From contig NZ_RHOM01000015.1 in assembly GCF_003946515.1 (NCBI RefSeq), positions 1 to 62,291 on the forward strand: a stretch of DNA of 62,291 bases. The letters run 5' to 3'. A model generated the notes under the pieces. That model searched no databases, was not told the DNA's origin, and saw nothing but the letters and a program-made list of their open reading frames with translations. A program made the translations under genes and the position numbers. Positions 1 to 9,080 of this stretch are shown piece after piece. Each line of letters opens with the position of its first letter. Within the stretch, counting starts at the first letter, position 1. Source of the DNA: Companilactobacillus zhongbaensis (GTDB taxonomy: Bacteria > Bacillota > Bacilli > Lactobacillales > Lactobacillaceae).

Positions 1-75
1 AGAAGCAATTCTGCCTCGTTCAATTTCAGTTAAGTGCTGTCCTTTTTTGCGAATTATGGTATTCTGTTGATGCAT
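1..75 (-). CDS. IS30-family-like transposase, N-terminal 25 residues only (runs off the left edge)
   Basis: Reading leftward from the ATG at 75 the frame is open to the window edge and contains KKGQHLTEIERGRIAS. This resembles the N-terminal helix-turn-helix start of IS30-family transposases (HLT.xERxxI). An AGAGG lies upstream, somewhat further from the ATG than usual. The match is from memory and rests on few residues, so the family call is tentative; the rest of the gene lies outside the window. Confidence 0.5.
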   Translation of the reverse strand, partial: MHQQNTIIRKKGQHLTEIERGRIAS

Positions 76-197
76 CAAGACGAAAAACCTCTTTCATTGT
101 TAGTGTCGGAACTCCAATGATAACTGATTTTTCCGTCTTGGTGTTTTTTATTCAGATTTTCTTAAGGTGGCTAACTTGATTATAAAATTCGCCAAAA
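1..197 (-). mobile_element. Right-hand end of an IS30-like insertion sequence abutting repeat A1
   Basis: Between the partial transposase (1-75) and the A1 flank (TAAGTACCGTA, from about 200) there is about 120 bp of non-coding sequence ending in GGCTAACTTGATTATAAAA, which looks like an IS30-type terminal inverted repeat. Other A copies such as A5 and A8 have about 130 bp more of shared flank upstream of TAAGTACC. Here that flank is absent, as expected if the IS inserted at the repeat's edge. The exact boundary is a guess. Confidence 0.4.
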
Positions 198-200
198 GAT

Positions 201-420
201 AAGTACCGTATCCCACCAAAAAAATATGATTGCGACCAACCTAGGGCCTGGGGGGTGGAGGAAAATCGCCGTCAGGTGTGAAATTCCACTTAGCGGTTTA
301 CCGCTTAGTGGAAGACTCGTATTGGAGATCGTCGAAGTGCTCTTCTTCGAGGAGCTTCAATCGACGTCCACACCGTTCCACGGCGCATTTTCCGGAACCC
401 CCCAGACCCGGCAGTGAACC
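201..420 (+). repeat. Repeat A1 (family A, forward)
   Basis: Starts with the family-A flank AAGTACCGTA. The outer stem pairs CCTGGGGGGTGGAGGAAAAT (from 247) with its partner near 383-408. The closing stem is GGTGTG/CACACC. Hairpin 1 (about 286-311) is followed by hairpin 2 (about 319-362), and the copy ends GGCAGTGAACC. The gap 1-515 holds only the IS end, this repeat and a terminator. Confidence 0.9.
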
Positions 421-456
421 TCCACCACATCAACCTATACAAATAAAAATGAAACA

Positions 457-487
457 CAAAAAAGCACAACCTCAAAAGAGATTGTGC
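457..487 (-). terminator. Terminator of the MacB-type ABC gene
   Basis: On the minus strand GCACAATCTC-TTTT-GAGGTTGTGC (one mismatch) is followed by TTTTTTG. It lies just past the stop of the exporter gene and directly beside the GTGAACC end of A1. Confidence 0.75.
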
Positions 488-515
488 AATAATTCAAAAA
501 CCTTAAAATCAAAAA

Positions 516-2843
516 CTACTCAGACCGTAAAGCAGTAGCAGCATCCTTCTTAGCAGCCATCTTAGCAGGAATATGCCCACCAATCACAGTCAGAACCGTA
601 CTAATAATTATCAATATCAAAGCATGTACCGGATTCAACTGTGCCACATTAGAAAGATCCGTCATCCCCTTCAAAATAGCATTGATAGGGAACGTAGCTA
701 GCCATGCGATAATCACACCTAACAATCCAGAACCAACACCAAGAATAACCGTCTCAGCGTCGAACACCCGAGTGATATCTTTTTTACGAGCACCGAGGGC
801 TTTCAAAATACCAATTTCTTTAGTTCTTTCAAGCACTGAAGTGTAAGTTATGATAGCGATCATGATCATACTTGTTACTAGTGAAATACCTGCGAAGGCT
901 ACTAGTACGTATGTGATAGCACTCATCAATCCACCAGTTAGGTTAGAAACTTGTCCAGCTAAGTCAGTGTAAATGACTTTGTCAGAGCTACTCTTGCCCT
1001 TGTTGTACTTGTCTAAGTAATCAAGGACCTTATCTTTGTTCTTGAAAGTATTAGGGTAGATCAAGATACTTGCTGGAGTAGTTGAGCCACCTAAGGCACT
1101 AACTAGAGAAGTCTTCGTATCTGAATCGACTGAAGCACCAGTTAAGACGTTTGAATCGCTAGATTTTTGGGCCTTAACGATGTCAGAGTTCTTGTTAGTT
1201 TGGATAATGTCTTTCGTCAACTTGTCGCTGTAGGCGATACCTGATGAAAGAATGTTTTCTGATGATTTTGATTTAACACGCAAAATACCAGAAATGCGAA
1301 GTGTCTTGTTATTTGAGTTGTTGTATAAACTACTCATATTTGATGATGGAGAATAAGTTCCACCATCATTTTCTTTGTAATAGTCATTGTTAGAAACAAC
1401 TTTGAATTCTGTACCAACGATCTTGTTGTAGTTCAACTTTTGACCGTCTTTAACTTTCATACCGATGTTCTTCAAAGCATTGATGTTAGTTGAATTGTCG
1501 CGGTCAACAATCAAGACAACGTCATTTTCGCTTTTTGGCATTGAACCAGACAAGACTTTGAAATGCTTCTTCAAAAAGTCGGCTCCACCGTTAGAAGTTG
1601 AAGGGTAGACTGATACTCCGACACCAGTTGATGAGGCCATAGCAGCCGTCGACATGCTGGCAGTAGCGTTATCAGAACTAGCATTGGAGAACTGGGCTGT
1701 TTTGACCTTGCCGTTTTGCTTAGTCAATAAATTCATACCCGTTGTGTAAGTGTAAGTAACATTCTTACTCAAGTCAGTATCAAGATCAGCTACGTAATTC
1801 AAGTAGTTCTTTGTCAGCTTATTCTTGTGAGTCATTTTCTCTTGTTGACTAAGTTCAGCTTTAACTTTATTCGACTTCGAAGTTTTCTTCTGAGTCGTCG
1901 TTGTTGCCGTTGTCTTAGAAGCAGTTTGTGAGATAGTTACTGGGAACTGAGCCAAAGTATTGCTTTGTGTCTTATCGATCTGCTTTTGGAAACCAGATGA
2001 TAAGGCCAAAACGATGGCGATACTAATGATACCAATACTGGAAGCAAAAGCCGTCAAGAAAGTCCGAGCTTTTTTCGTCTTCAAGTTGGTGAAAGATAAC
2101 TTCAAGGCTGTCCAAAAAGTCATTTTAGTTTTCTTTAGTTCGAAAGTATCTTTTGAAGCGTCTTCTTGGTAAGGATTAGAATCGTCTAAGATCTTACCAT
2201 CAGCAAAGTTGATGATTCGATCGGCGTATTCTTTAGCCAAAGTAGGGTTGTGAGTAACCATGATGACTAGACGTTCACTAGAAAGTTCTTTGATCAGTTT
2301 CATGATCTCTTCACTAGTTTCAGTATCTAGGGCACCAGTTGGCTCATCACAAAGCAAGATCTCAGGGTCATTGGCGATCGCACGAGCAATAGCTACACGT
2401 TGCAATTGACCACCAGAGAGCTGGTTCGGCTTTTTATTCATGTGAGGGCCTAAACCAACACGTTCCAAAGCCTCAGTCGCCTTTTGTTTCTTTTCGGCGT
2501 TAGGAACACCACTAAGCGTCATTCCCATTTCGACGTTATCAAGGATACTTAAGTGACCAATGATGTTATAACTTTGGAAAATAAAGCCAACGGAATTGTT
2601 ACGGTAAGCGTCCCAATCAGAAGCACTGAAATCTTTGGTCGATTTACCGTTGATGATCAAGTCACCAGAGTCATAAATGTCTAAGCCACCGATACCGTTG
2701 AGCATTGTAGTTTTACCAGAACCAGAAGGTCCGAGGATAGCTACAAATTCTTGTTTACGGAAGGAAACGGAGACGTCATCTAATGCTTTAGTTACTGAAT
2801 CACCGACATAGTAATACTTTTTAATATGTTTTAATTCAAGCAT
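516..2843 (-). CDS. MacB-type ABC exporter, ATPase fused to FtsX-like permease
   Basis: A 775-residue half-transporter. The N-terminal ATPase has Walker A GPSGSGKTT (38-46), signature LSGGQ (142-146), Walker B ILLCDEP (162-168) and the switch His at about 198. A first membrane helix follows at about 261-283, then a long Ser/Thr/Asn/Lys-rich extracellular domain (about 290-625), then three C-terminal helices with the FtsX/MacB sequence RTKEIGILKALGARKKDI. Family members use mechanotransmission to export peptides, antibiotics or lipids, or act in peptide sensing; the substrate here is unknown. AAAGGA precedes the ATG. A TetR gene diverges from it, so TetR control by an exported toxic compound is a reasonable inference. 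Confidence 0.93.
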   Translation of the reverse strand: MLELKHIKKYYYVGDSVTKALDDVSVSFRKQEFVAILGPSGSGKTTMLNGIGGLDIYDSGDLIINGKSTKDFSASDWDAYRNNSVGFIFQSYNIIGHLSILDNVEMGMTLSGVPNAEKKQKATEALERVGLGPHMNKKPNQLSGGQLQRVAIARAIANDPEILLCDEPTGALDTETSEEIMKLIKELSSERLVIMVTHNPTLAKEYADRIINFADGKILDDSNPYQEDASKDTFELKKTKMTFWTALKLSFTNLKTKKARTFLTAFASSIGIISIAIVLALSSGFQKQIDKTQSNTLAQFPVTISQTASKTTATTTTQKKTSKSNKVKAELSQQEKMTHKNKLTKNYLNYVADLDTDLSKNVTYTYTTGMNLLTKQNGKVKTAQFSNASSDNATASMSTAAMASSTGVGVSVYPSTSNGGADFLKKHFKVLSGSMPKSENDVVLIVDRDNSTNINALKNIGMKVKDGQKLNYNKIVGTEFKVVSNNDYYKENDGGTYSPSSNMSSLYNNSNNKTLRISGILRVKSKSSENILSSGIAYSDKLTKDIIQTNKNSDIVKAQKSSDSNVLTGASVDSDTKTSLVSALGGSTTPASILIYPNTFKNKDKVLDYLDKYNKGKSSSDKVIYTDLAGQVSNLTGGLMSAITYVLVAFAGISLVTSMIMIAIITYTSVLERTKEIGILKALGARKKDITRVFDAETVILGVGSGLLGVIIAWLATFPINAILKGMTDLSNVAQLNPVHALILIIISTVLTVIGGHIPAKMAAKKDAATALRSE

Positions 2844-2873
2844 TTATTCAGTTCCTTTGCTTTTTATTTTATA

Positions 2874-2882
2874 TTGTCACAA
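2874..2882. promoter_or_regulatory. Possible TetR operator half-site region
   Basis: The 166-bp divergent spacer holds the short dyad TTGTCACAA and other TTGCAACA/TGTACAA-like pieces. No long perfect palindrome was found, so this is only a candidate binding site for the adjacent TetR protein. Confidence 0.25.
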
Positions 2883-3009
2883 TTATTATGTTACATTACC
2901 ATTATTGCAACACTATGTACAAATAATAAAGATTATGAAAGAACAGTTCAACCACCAGTTTGCGACATTGTGTTTTTAAATAAACAAATTAGTAAAAAGT
3001 GTTGAACTA

Positions 3010-3594
3010 ATGGACGGACAAATGGTAGGAGTTAGAAATAATCGACGCGCAAAATATACGCAGCAAATAATCAAAGAAGCGGTCTTGTCATTGCTACAAG
3101 AAAAGCCAGTCGAAGCGATCACCGTGACCGAAGTTTGCGAGCTGGCAGACATCAATCGAACGACTTTTTACCGGTATTACAAAGACATTCCTGACTGTGA
3201 AGAACAGATCGAGACGGAGTTTATCGACTCTTTGAATATTCCTGAAGAGTTCACGCCATTTCAGTCGTTGGAAGCCTTGCTATCGCTGTTTTATGAGAAT
3301 CCCAAACTGAGCAATTTGGCTTTTGTTGAAGGAAAGACGCGGCTTTTGGAAAAGATGCACCAAGTCCTAGCTCCCAAACCACGACCAGAAAATAGTGTTA
3401 ACTCGTATCAAGGAATCTACGTCATGGCTGGCTTGCAAAATGTTTTAAAAAGCTGGGTCAAGCAAGGGATGAAGGAAAGTCCTCATGAACTGACGTGCAT
3501 TATTGAACGTTTGTTATTTGCTGAAGACATCCGACCGATGAAAAAATATTCTGACTATCAAAAATATCTCGATCGATCTGAATTAGACTCTTAG
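3010..3594 (+). CDS. TetR/AcrR-family transcriptional regulator
   Basis: 194 residues. The N-terminal helix-turn-helix has the TetR pattern AITVTEVCELADINRTTFYRYY (shown here in part; helix 3 is NRTTFYRYY, about residues 48-57). The C-terminal ligand domain is divergent. No clear Shine-Dalgarno precedes the first ATG, and an in-frame ATG at 3022 is a possible alternative start. It is transcribed away from the MacB-type exporter across a short spacer, the usual layout for a repressor of that pump. It ends about 150 bp before a strong terminator. Confidence 0.85.
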   Translation: MDGQMVGVRNNRRAKYTQQIIKEAVLSLLQEKPVEAITVTEVCELADINRTTFYRYYKDIPDCEEQIETEFIDSLNIPEEFTPFQSLEALLSLFYENPKLSNLAFVEGKTRLLEKMHQVLAPKPRPENSVNSYQGIYVMAGLQNVLKSWVKQGMKESPHELTCIIERLLFAEDIRPMKKYSDYQKYLDRSELDS

Positions 3595-3740
3595 AGTTGA
3601 TTTGATACTAATAGGAAGAATTGTTCAAAAAATCGTCTGCTTGTTTTTTCTTTTTAGAGTGTTAATTGTGTGATTGAGTTTCTTAAGACATCGAAAAATT
3701 CGTAGTAATTGTATAATTTATATAATAATATTTCCTTAAA

Positions 3741-3786
3741 AATGCTCTCATATCAAAAATTATTTTTCGATATGAGAGCATTTTCT
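3741..3786 (+). terminator. Terminator after the TetR gene
   Basis: A 14-bp perfect stem AATGCTCTCATATC/GATATGAGAGCATT is followed by TTCTGTT. It could also act on the minus strand, where T's follow. Confidence 0.8.
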
Positions 3787-3854
3787 GTTATATACACCAT
3801 AAATTTGAGCTGTTATTCTTGGGTCAATAAATGGTATAAGGGGGAGTATCAATT

Positions 3855-4250
3855 ATGAAAACCGTTAGCAATCTTCTAACAATTTTGTTCACGATTTTTT
3901 TGCCAATTATTGCAATATTGTGTTTAGGGGTCCCGTCGATCGTCAAGGCTGTATTAGTAGCCGCCTTCTTGTGGGGATTTTATCAACTGATGAAGTATTA
4001 CTTCCTAGCAAAAGCGCTGACGTGGAATAGATATTATTTTTGGTACATCAAACGACTTTTGACGTTCAAGGAATTTCGGACAGCCGTCTATCATATGAGT
4101 GACCATGATCACCTGCGTTTGCAAGCGTTGCTGTCGAGTACAGAATACGATAAGGTCTTGAAGGTTTTTCCAGAAGACAAACGAGGGGAATTTCTGGAAC
4201 TACATCAAAAGACCTTTCACCAACATGCTTTTACTAAACACGCATTTTAA
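3855..4250 (+). CDS. Small membrane protein of unknown function
   Basis: 131 residues with two hydrophobic segments near the N terminus (about 5-28 and 30-55), then a charged cytoplasmic-looking tail rich in His, Lys and Glu (HHHLRL-like and FHQHAFTKHAF stretches). A good ribosome site GGGGGAG precedes the ATG. I do not recognise the family. It stands alone between two terminators and converges on the large membrane protein at 4294-5925. Confidence 0.8.
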   Translation: MKTVSNLLTILFTIFLPIIAILCLGVPSIVKAVLVAAFLWGFYQLMKYYFLAKALTWNRYYFWYIKRLLTFKEFRTAVYHMSDHDHLRLQALLSSTEYDKVLKVFPEDKRGEFLELHQKTFHQHAFTKHAF

Positions 4251-4283
4251 TTAATGAACTTGAGTTTTACTCAAAAAGAAAAA

Positions 4284-4308
4284 GTCGGTGGATTCACCGG
4301 CTTTTTTT
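4284..4308 (+). terminator. Terminator of the small membrane protein gene
   Basis: GTCGGTG-GATT-CACCGGC followed by seven T's. The stop codon of the convergent gene (4294) lies inside the stem. Confidence 0.85.
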
Positions 4309-5925
4309 GTAAAGATAAATTAATGTCCCGAGCGAGATCAGGGAGATTGCTGAGCTGATCTTTTGTACTAAGGTGTAGTGGTATTGGACTGTCACCGTAC
4401 CTTGTTTCTTCAAGGTGATTTCCGCCAAACCGTTGGGACTTAGCTTTGGTGTCGTTGAATGACCTGGTCCCGTTACTTGAGCTTGATAGCCTTTGTAATA
4501 AAAAATCGGCAGTTCAACGTTAGTTTTTTGCTTAGCATCAAAGTGGAACTTGATGATGTGCGTGTTGATGGTAGCGTTCGTGATGTTTACTTTTTTATTA
4601 TCGTAATGCAATTCACGTGGTCCGTCTGTTTTGACGTATTTATAATTAACATTACTTGGTAAGTATTCGTGACCGGCACCGATCAAGTAACTGCTGATGT
4701 GGTTATAAGATTGGTAACTATTTAAACGCCAATATGATTGTTGAACGGTGTTTAATCCAAGTGTCAGACTGAATAATATTACGAGGGAAACCATCGCGGT
4801 CGTGACATATTGTTGTTGGAATAAATGCAAGTCGTCGTTAGCGATGAAGTAGGCAACTATAAGTGAAATGATCGAGAAGTAACGCCAAGGAAATTGGATC
4901 ATTGCAAAAGGTGTTTTTCTGAGATCAAACCATGGGAAGTATTGACTACAAGCAATGAATAAAAACCAAGCTATGATGGTCAAGTCGAGATTTCGTTTTT
5001 TTGCTAAGTTGACGAAGGAATAAATTATCAAACCAAATAAAATTACCGTTCCGATATTAACGGTGTTGGCGTGAAATGGCTGATTATTTGCGGAATTTAT
5101 AAAGAGCTGGTTGAGTGGCTGGCTTTCGTTATAAATGTGGATCAAGGGATGAGTCGACAAGGTGAAGTCCATGTGCAGTATTTGCTCGATCACGGGGGCG
5201 TAGACGGCGAGGGAAATACCGATCGTTAACAAGGCAGCTTTGGCGATGTCCTTGATTTTTTCTACGTTGAGAAAAGATTTTAAATTCAATAAGACGAAAG
5301 CAACGGCGAAACAAACGGCCATGAATAACGAGATCAAATGTGACCAAGCTATGCCACTCATGGCGATTGTTAGGTAGTACCACTGGGTCGTTTTACCTTT
5401 TTTGAGCCTGATCAATTCTGCCAAGAGTAGTGGGAAAAACATCATGCCCATAAGTTCGCCGAAGTCGTCACGGCTGTACAAAACTTGTAGCCGATAAGTG
5501 CTGAGGGTATAAACGAACGTAAAGATGAGGTTGTTTTTGAAGGCTAAGTCGAGCCGTTTACCAGCCCAATAAGTCAGGCAAAAGGTTGCGAAGTTCAGCT
5601 CGACCATCGTGAACAAGTATGTGATCAAGATGGGAACGTGTAACAACCTTAAAACGGCTGAAGGATAGAGGAAGATGTCCGGATAAAATAAGCTAGCAGC
5701 GTAACCCATTCCGCCGGAAAAGTAGCCATCAACTTTGGGGAAAAAGTTAAAATGACGAAATTCGTTGGCTAGTGCTTCGATCCGGTTGATGTGGAAACGA
5801 TAGTCACCGGTCGCGAAGGAATATCCTGGATGTAGGTTGATGAAGAGTACTACTAGGATGCTGATTAGTAAGAAGAAGGTATATAGGTATTTTTTTTGTT
5901 GTAGTTTTTGCGATATTTTGTCCAT
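4294..5925 (-). CDS. Polytopic membrane protein, PTPS-related / YfhO-like family
   Basis: 543 residues with about 12 hydrophobic helices, an N-terminal GYSFATGDYRFHINRIEALA segment after the first helix, and a soluble C-terminal domain before a last helix ending YLYKKSR. The acidic loop after helix 1 and the overall plan match the membrane proteins annotated as 6-pyruvoyl-tetrahydropterin-synthase-related, which resemble GT-C glycosyltransferases such as YfhO. A role in adding sugars to wall or lipid polymers is inferred, not shown. The ribosome site (GGGCG) is weak. Repeat B1 lies upstream. Confidence 0.75.
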   Translation of the reverse strand: MDKISQKLQQKKYLYTFFLLISILVVLFINLHPGYSFATGDYRFHINRIEALANEFRHFNFFPKVDGYFSGGMGYAASLFYPDIFLYPSAVLRLLHVPILITYLFTMVELNFATFCLTYWAGKRLDLAFKNNLIFTFVYTLSTYRLQVLYSRDDFGELMGMMFFPLLLAELIRLKKGKTTQWYYLTIAMSGIAWSHLISLFMAVCFAVAFVLLNLKSFLNVEKIKDIAKAALLTIGISLAVYAPVIEQILHMDFTLSTHPLIHIYNESQPLNQLFINSANNQPFHANTVNIGTVILFGLIIYSFVNLAKKRNLDLTIIAWFLFIACSQYFPWFDLRKTPFAMIQFPWRYFSIISLIVAYFIANDDLHLFQQQYVTTAMVSLVILFSLTLGLNTVQQSYWRLNSYQSYNHISSYLIGAGHEYLPSNVNYKYVKTDGPRELHYDNKKVNITNATINTHIIKFHFDAKQKTNVELPIFYYKGYQAQVTGPGHSTTPKLSPNGLAEITLKKQGTVTVQYHYTLVQKISSAISLISLGTLIYLYKKSR

Positions 5926-6110
5926 AATTCGCCCTGCATTTCTGATTCTGACGAAATTATATCTTTAATAAAATTAACAATAATATCTATTTATACTAAT
6001 AAATGTTATTGATTATGGATAAAAAAATCCCAAGAAATTTCTTGGGATGGTGGATATTATTTTGTTACTGTATTTTGAGTTATGCGTTTTTGGATTTAGA
6101 TTGTGGATGA

Positions 6111-6396
6111 TTGCCGACTCCGGGGACCGGGGATACAGCCGCTGGAACGTACCCGACGCGATTTTGAGCTATCCGAGAAGTTCACTCGGACATCTCAAAA
6201 CTCGGTCTTCTTCTAAGCGATGGAATCGCTAAGAAGAATTTGGGTACTGAGGGCTGTATCCCCGGTCCCCTCCGTCTAGATAGTGTGACAATATTCTCTT
6301 TTGGTGGTGGTGACCGATTTAGTTTGATCAAGTTGGCACTTTTTGCGCGTCCTATTTTTTGCGGTCTATCTCAGTTTCTATGGTTGTTTGCAAAGC
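6111..6396 (-). repeat. Repeat B1 (family B, reverse)
   Basis: Core 6111-6280: TGCCGACTCCGGGGACCGGG pairs with the partner ending TCCCCTCCGTCTAGA. The closing stem is GTACCC/GGGTAC, hairpin 2 has arms CCGAG/CTCGG, and hairpin 1 is around TCTTCTAAGCGAT. The family-B distal flank (TTGATCAAGTTGGCAC, then GGTCTATCTCAG) runs to 6396. This fills the gap 5926-6602. Confidence 0.9.
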
Positions 6397-6602
6397 AAAA
6401 GCAGAAAACCAAACAAACAAAAAAACAGACCAAAGACAGACAAAAAAAATAGACCATAGCTAAGCTGAAACGGAACGACTGATTTTGTGACGGTCTAAAT
6501 ATTATTTTTGTTCTATTTTAAATTTTGGGATTGTTATGTTTGCGTTCGAGTATGGTCGAAGGTATAGAGTTGTTTTTGTAAATACGAAAGAAGGATTTTT
6601 TG

Positions 6603-7463
6603 ATGACTAAATTGAATGAAACTTATGATTTGAATGATGGTACTAAGATTCCTAAGGTGGCTTTTGGTACTTGGCAGATGGCTGCTGAAGATACTCGACA
6701 AGCTGTTCTTGAAGCTTTGAAGGCTGGTTATCGCCACATTGATACTGCTTTGGCTTACCAAAATGAAAAAGAAGTTGGGCAAGCTGTTCGTGATTCTGGT
6801 ATTGATCGTAACGAAATTTACGTTACTTCGAAACTTCCTGGTGAGACTAAGACTTATGAAGGAACTTTGAAGGATTTTGAGACTACTTACAACAATTTGG
6901 GTCTTGATTATTTAGATCTTTATTTAGTTCATGCTCCATTTCCATGGGATGAAATGAATAAGTCACAAAATATTGAAAAATATGACAAGGCTAATCAAGA
7001 AGTTTGGAAGGCTATGGAAGAAATTTTGGCTTCTGGAAAAGTTAAGTCTATTGGTGTTTCTAACTTTAATGTGCACGATCTTGAGAGTTTGCTTTCGACT
7101 GCTAAGGTTAAACCTGCTGTTGATCAGATCCAGTATTATGTAGGTTACACTGAGCCTAAGATTTCTAAATTTGCTGCTGATAATGATATTTTGATCGAGG
7201 CTTATTCTCCTTTAGCTACTGGTCGTATGCTCAGCAATCCTACTGTTACTCGGATTGCTGATAAGTATGGTGTTAGTGTGGCTCAGTTGGCTATAGAATT
7301 TGTCGTACAAAATGGTGCTTTGCCATTGCCTAAGGCTACTCATAAGGAACATATTTTGGATAACGCTCGTTTGGATTTTGTTATTTCTGATGATGATATG
7401 AATTCATTGAATGGCATGAAGGATTCTGCTGTTGATATGTATCATCATGGACGTCAGGAGTAG
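6603..7463 (+). CDS. Aldo/keto reductase (AKR5-like, 2,5-diketo-gluconate reductase family)
   Basis: 286 residues from the ATG at 6603 (AAGGA 7 nt upstream; a TTG just before it is not needed). An (alpha/beta)8-barrel NADPH-dependent carbonyl reductase. The catalytic tetrad is visible as D47, Y52 (IDTALAY), K77 (TSKLPG) and H110 (LVHAP). The NADPH-binding end PLPKATHKEHI is present near the C terminus. The natural substrate cannot be told from sequence. The coding strand is unusually G+T-rich, with many GCT, GTT, TTG and TAT codons, matching the skew domain between the reverse repeats B1 and B2. A second, diverged AKR lies at 49594. Confidence 0.93.
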   Translation: MTKLNETYDLNDGTKIPKVAFGTWQMAAEDTRQAVLEALKAGYRHIDTALAYQNEKEVGQAVRDSGIDRNEIYVTSKLPGETKTYEGTLKDFETTYNNLGLDYLDLYLVHAPFPWDEMNKSQNIEKYDKANQEVWKAMEEILASGKVKSIGVSNFNVHDLESLLSTAKVKPAVDQIQYYVGYTEPKISKFAADNDILIEAYSPLATGRMLSNPTVTRIADKYGVSVAQLAIEFVVQNGALPLPKATHKEHILDNARLDFVISDDDMNSLNGMKDSAVDMYHHGRQE

Positions 7464-7570
7464 GATTTTAGCATAAATGTAAGAGAGTAGAGACAGACAG
7501 AAGCGTTTTATTTTGTTGGTGCTTGTGATTTTGGTGTTTGTTGGGATAGAGGAAGTACTTTATGTCGATG

Positions 7571-7928
7571 TTCACTGCCGACTACGGTGCCCGGGGATAC
7601 AATGAAGGAACGTAAGTGCTGACGCACTTGCGCAACCGAATTTGGTGGTGGCTACACCACCGAACAACCAAGGTCGGGAATGCACTCGACACGATTTTGA
7701 GCTACCCGAGGAGACCACTCGGGCATCTCAAAACTCGGTCTTTCACTAGGCAATGAATTGCCAAGTGAAATTTAGGTGCTGAGGGCTGTATCCCCAAGCA
7801 CCTCCGTCTAGATAATGTAACAATCCTCCCTATTGGGGGTGGGGACCGAATTTTTTTGATCAAATTGGCACTTTTGGCACGTCCTATATTTTGCGGTCTA
7901 TCTCAATTTTTATTTTTGTTGGTAAGAC
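7571..7928 (-). repeat. Repeat B2 (family B, reverse) carrying nested module E
   Basis: Begins GTTCACTGCCGACTACGG and ends at TCCGTCTAGA (7812), with the distal flank to 7928. The outer arms are less well matched than in other copies (ACGGTGCCCGG against CCCCAAGCACC). Module E (7607-7673) is inserted in one arm. Hairpin 1 uses the TCACTAGGCAAT allele. This fills the gap 7464-8288. Confidence 0.88.
7607..7673 (+). repeat. Module E, copy 1 (two-hairpin 67-bp insert in B2)
   Basis: Begins GGAACGTAAGTGC and ends AACAACCAAGG. It holds two hairpins, AAGTGCTGACGCACTT and GGTGGTGGCTACACCACC. The reverse complement of nearly the same sequence occurs at 29690-29757 inside A4. Confidence 0.85.
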
Positions 7929-8288
7929 CTAAATCAAAACTAAGGGCAGATCAAGGACTAAAATCAAAGTCGAAGTCAGAACTGGTGTTAAAAATAAAAT
8001 CGGTGCTCAACTTTAAATCACTGTTTGGTTAAAACCTAATTTAGCTTTCAAATTGAGTTCAAATTTGAAGGCTTTTTTTGGAGCTCATTAAATTTGATCG
8101 TATTTTACTGTTGGTTATCATAATTTTTTTGTAATACTTATTTTTGTTGTTATGACGGGATTTTGGTTATATTTTTCATGAAATTTTTGCTTTTGCTTAA
8201 TCAAATAAATTGACGTTTTGGGCATTATGCCATGTAATAGATGTGCACCAAAAAATTTGTTAAATAATTTGGAATCGAGGCTTTGGTT

Positions 8289-9074
8289 ATGTATTCAGAT
8301 TTGAATGGAAAAGTTGCTGTTGTTACTGGAGGTTCTAAAGGGATCGGTAATGCTATTGCTAAGCGATTTGGTAATGAGCATATGTCCGTTGTGATTAATT
8401 ATCATAGCGACAAAGCCGGTGCTCAAGTTGCCGCCGATGCTGTTGAGGCTGAAGGTGGTCGTGCTGTCATTGTTCAAGCTGATATTAGTTATGAAGAGGG
8501 TGCCAAAGCTCTGTTAGATGCTGCCATTGATAATTTTGGTGGCTTGGATGTGTGGGTCAATAATGCCGGTATGGAAATTAAATCGCCTACCCATGAATCT
8601 ACTTTGGATGACTGGAAAAAAGTTACTGCTGTCGATCAAACAGGTGTTTTTTTAGGTTCGAAGACAGCTTTAAATTACTTTGTGTCAAACAACAAAAAGG
8701 GCAATATCATCAACATGTCCTCAGTGCACGAACAAATCCCATGGCCAACCTTTGCTAGTTACGCTGCAGCAAAGGGTAGTGTAAAACTATTTACCAAGAC
8801 TATTGCCATGGAATATGCCGACCGCAACATTCGTGTCAACGGAATCGGACCCGGTGCCATCAACACACCAATTAACGCGGAAAAATTTGCCGATAAAAAG
8901 CAATACGACGAAACAGTATCAATGGTACCAATGAACAGAATCGGAACTCCCGAAGAAGTAGCAGCCGGAGCAGCCTGGTTAGCATCAGACGAATCCAGCT
9001 ACGTCACAGGAATCACGTTATTTATTGATGGAGGAATGACCCTATATCCTGCTTTTAAAGATGGGGAGGGCTAA
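8289..9074 (+). CDS. Short-chain dehydrogenase/reductase (glucose 1-dehydrogenase-like)
   Basis: 261 residues from the ATG at 8289 (GAGG 8 nt upstream). Classical SDR: cofactor motif TGGSKGIG (13-20), NNAG (91-94), and a catalytic triad of Ser144/145, Y158 and K162 (YAAAK). The end ITLFIDGGMTLYP matches glucose/sorbitol-type dehydrogenases; the substrate is uncertain. Codon use changes along the gene: the first third is G+T-rich (about 60% G+T over 8341-8520 by hand count) and the last third A+C-rich (about 37% over 8821-9000). The switch falls between a reverse repeat (B2) upstream and a forward repeat (C1) just after the stop. Confidence 0.93.
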   Translation: MYSDLNGKVAVVTGGSKGIGNAIAKRFGNEHMSVVINYHSDKAGAQVAADAVEAEGGRAVIVQADISYEEGAKALLDAAIDNFGGLDVWVNNAGMEIKSPTHESTLDDWKKVTAVDQTGVFLGSKTALNYFVSNNKKGNIINMSSVHEQIPWPTFASYAAAKGSVKLFTKTIAMEYADRNIRVNGIGPGAINTPINAEKFADKKQYDETVSMVPMNRIGTPEEVAAGAAWLASDESSYVTGITLFIDGGMTLYPAFKDGEG

Positions 9075-9080
9075 AAAATC

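Noticed and set aside
226-417. Open frames inside the repeats (also 10810-11067, 36420-36641, 52836-53039 and others) giving similar short peptides
   Set aside because: They come from translating the G+C-rich palindromes. Frames are not conserved between copies and lack ribosome sites, so they are not counted as genes.
3010-3594. TetR gene as part of a toxin-antitoxin or defence unit
   Set aside because: Its divergent exporter partner gives a simpler explanation, and no toxin-like neighbour exists.
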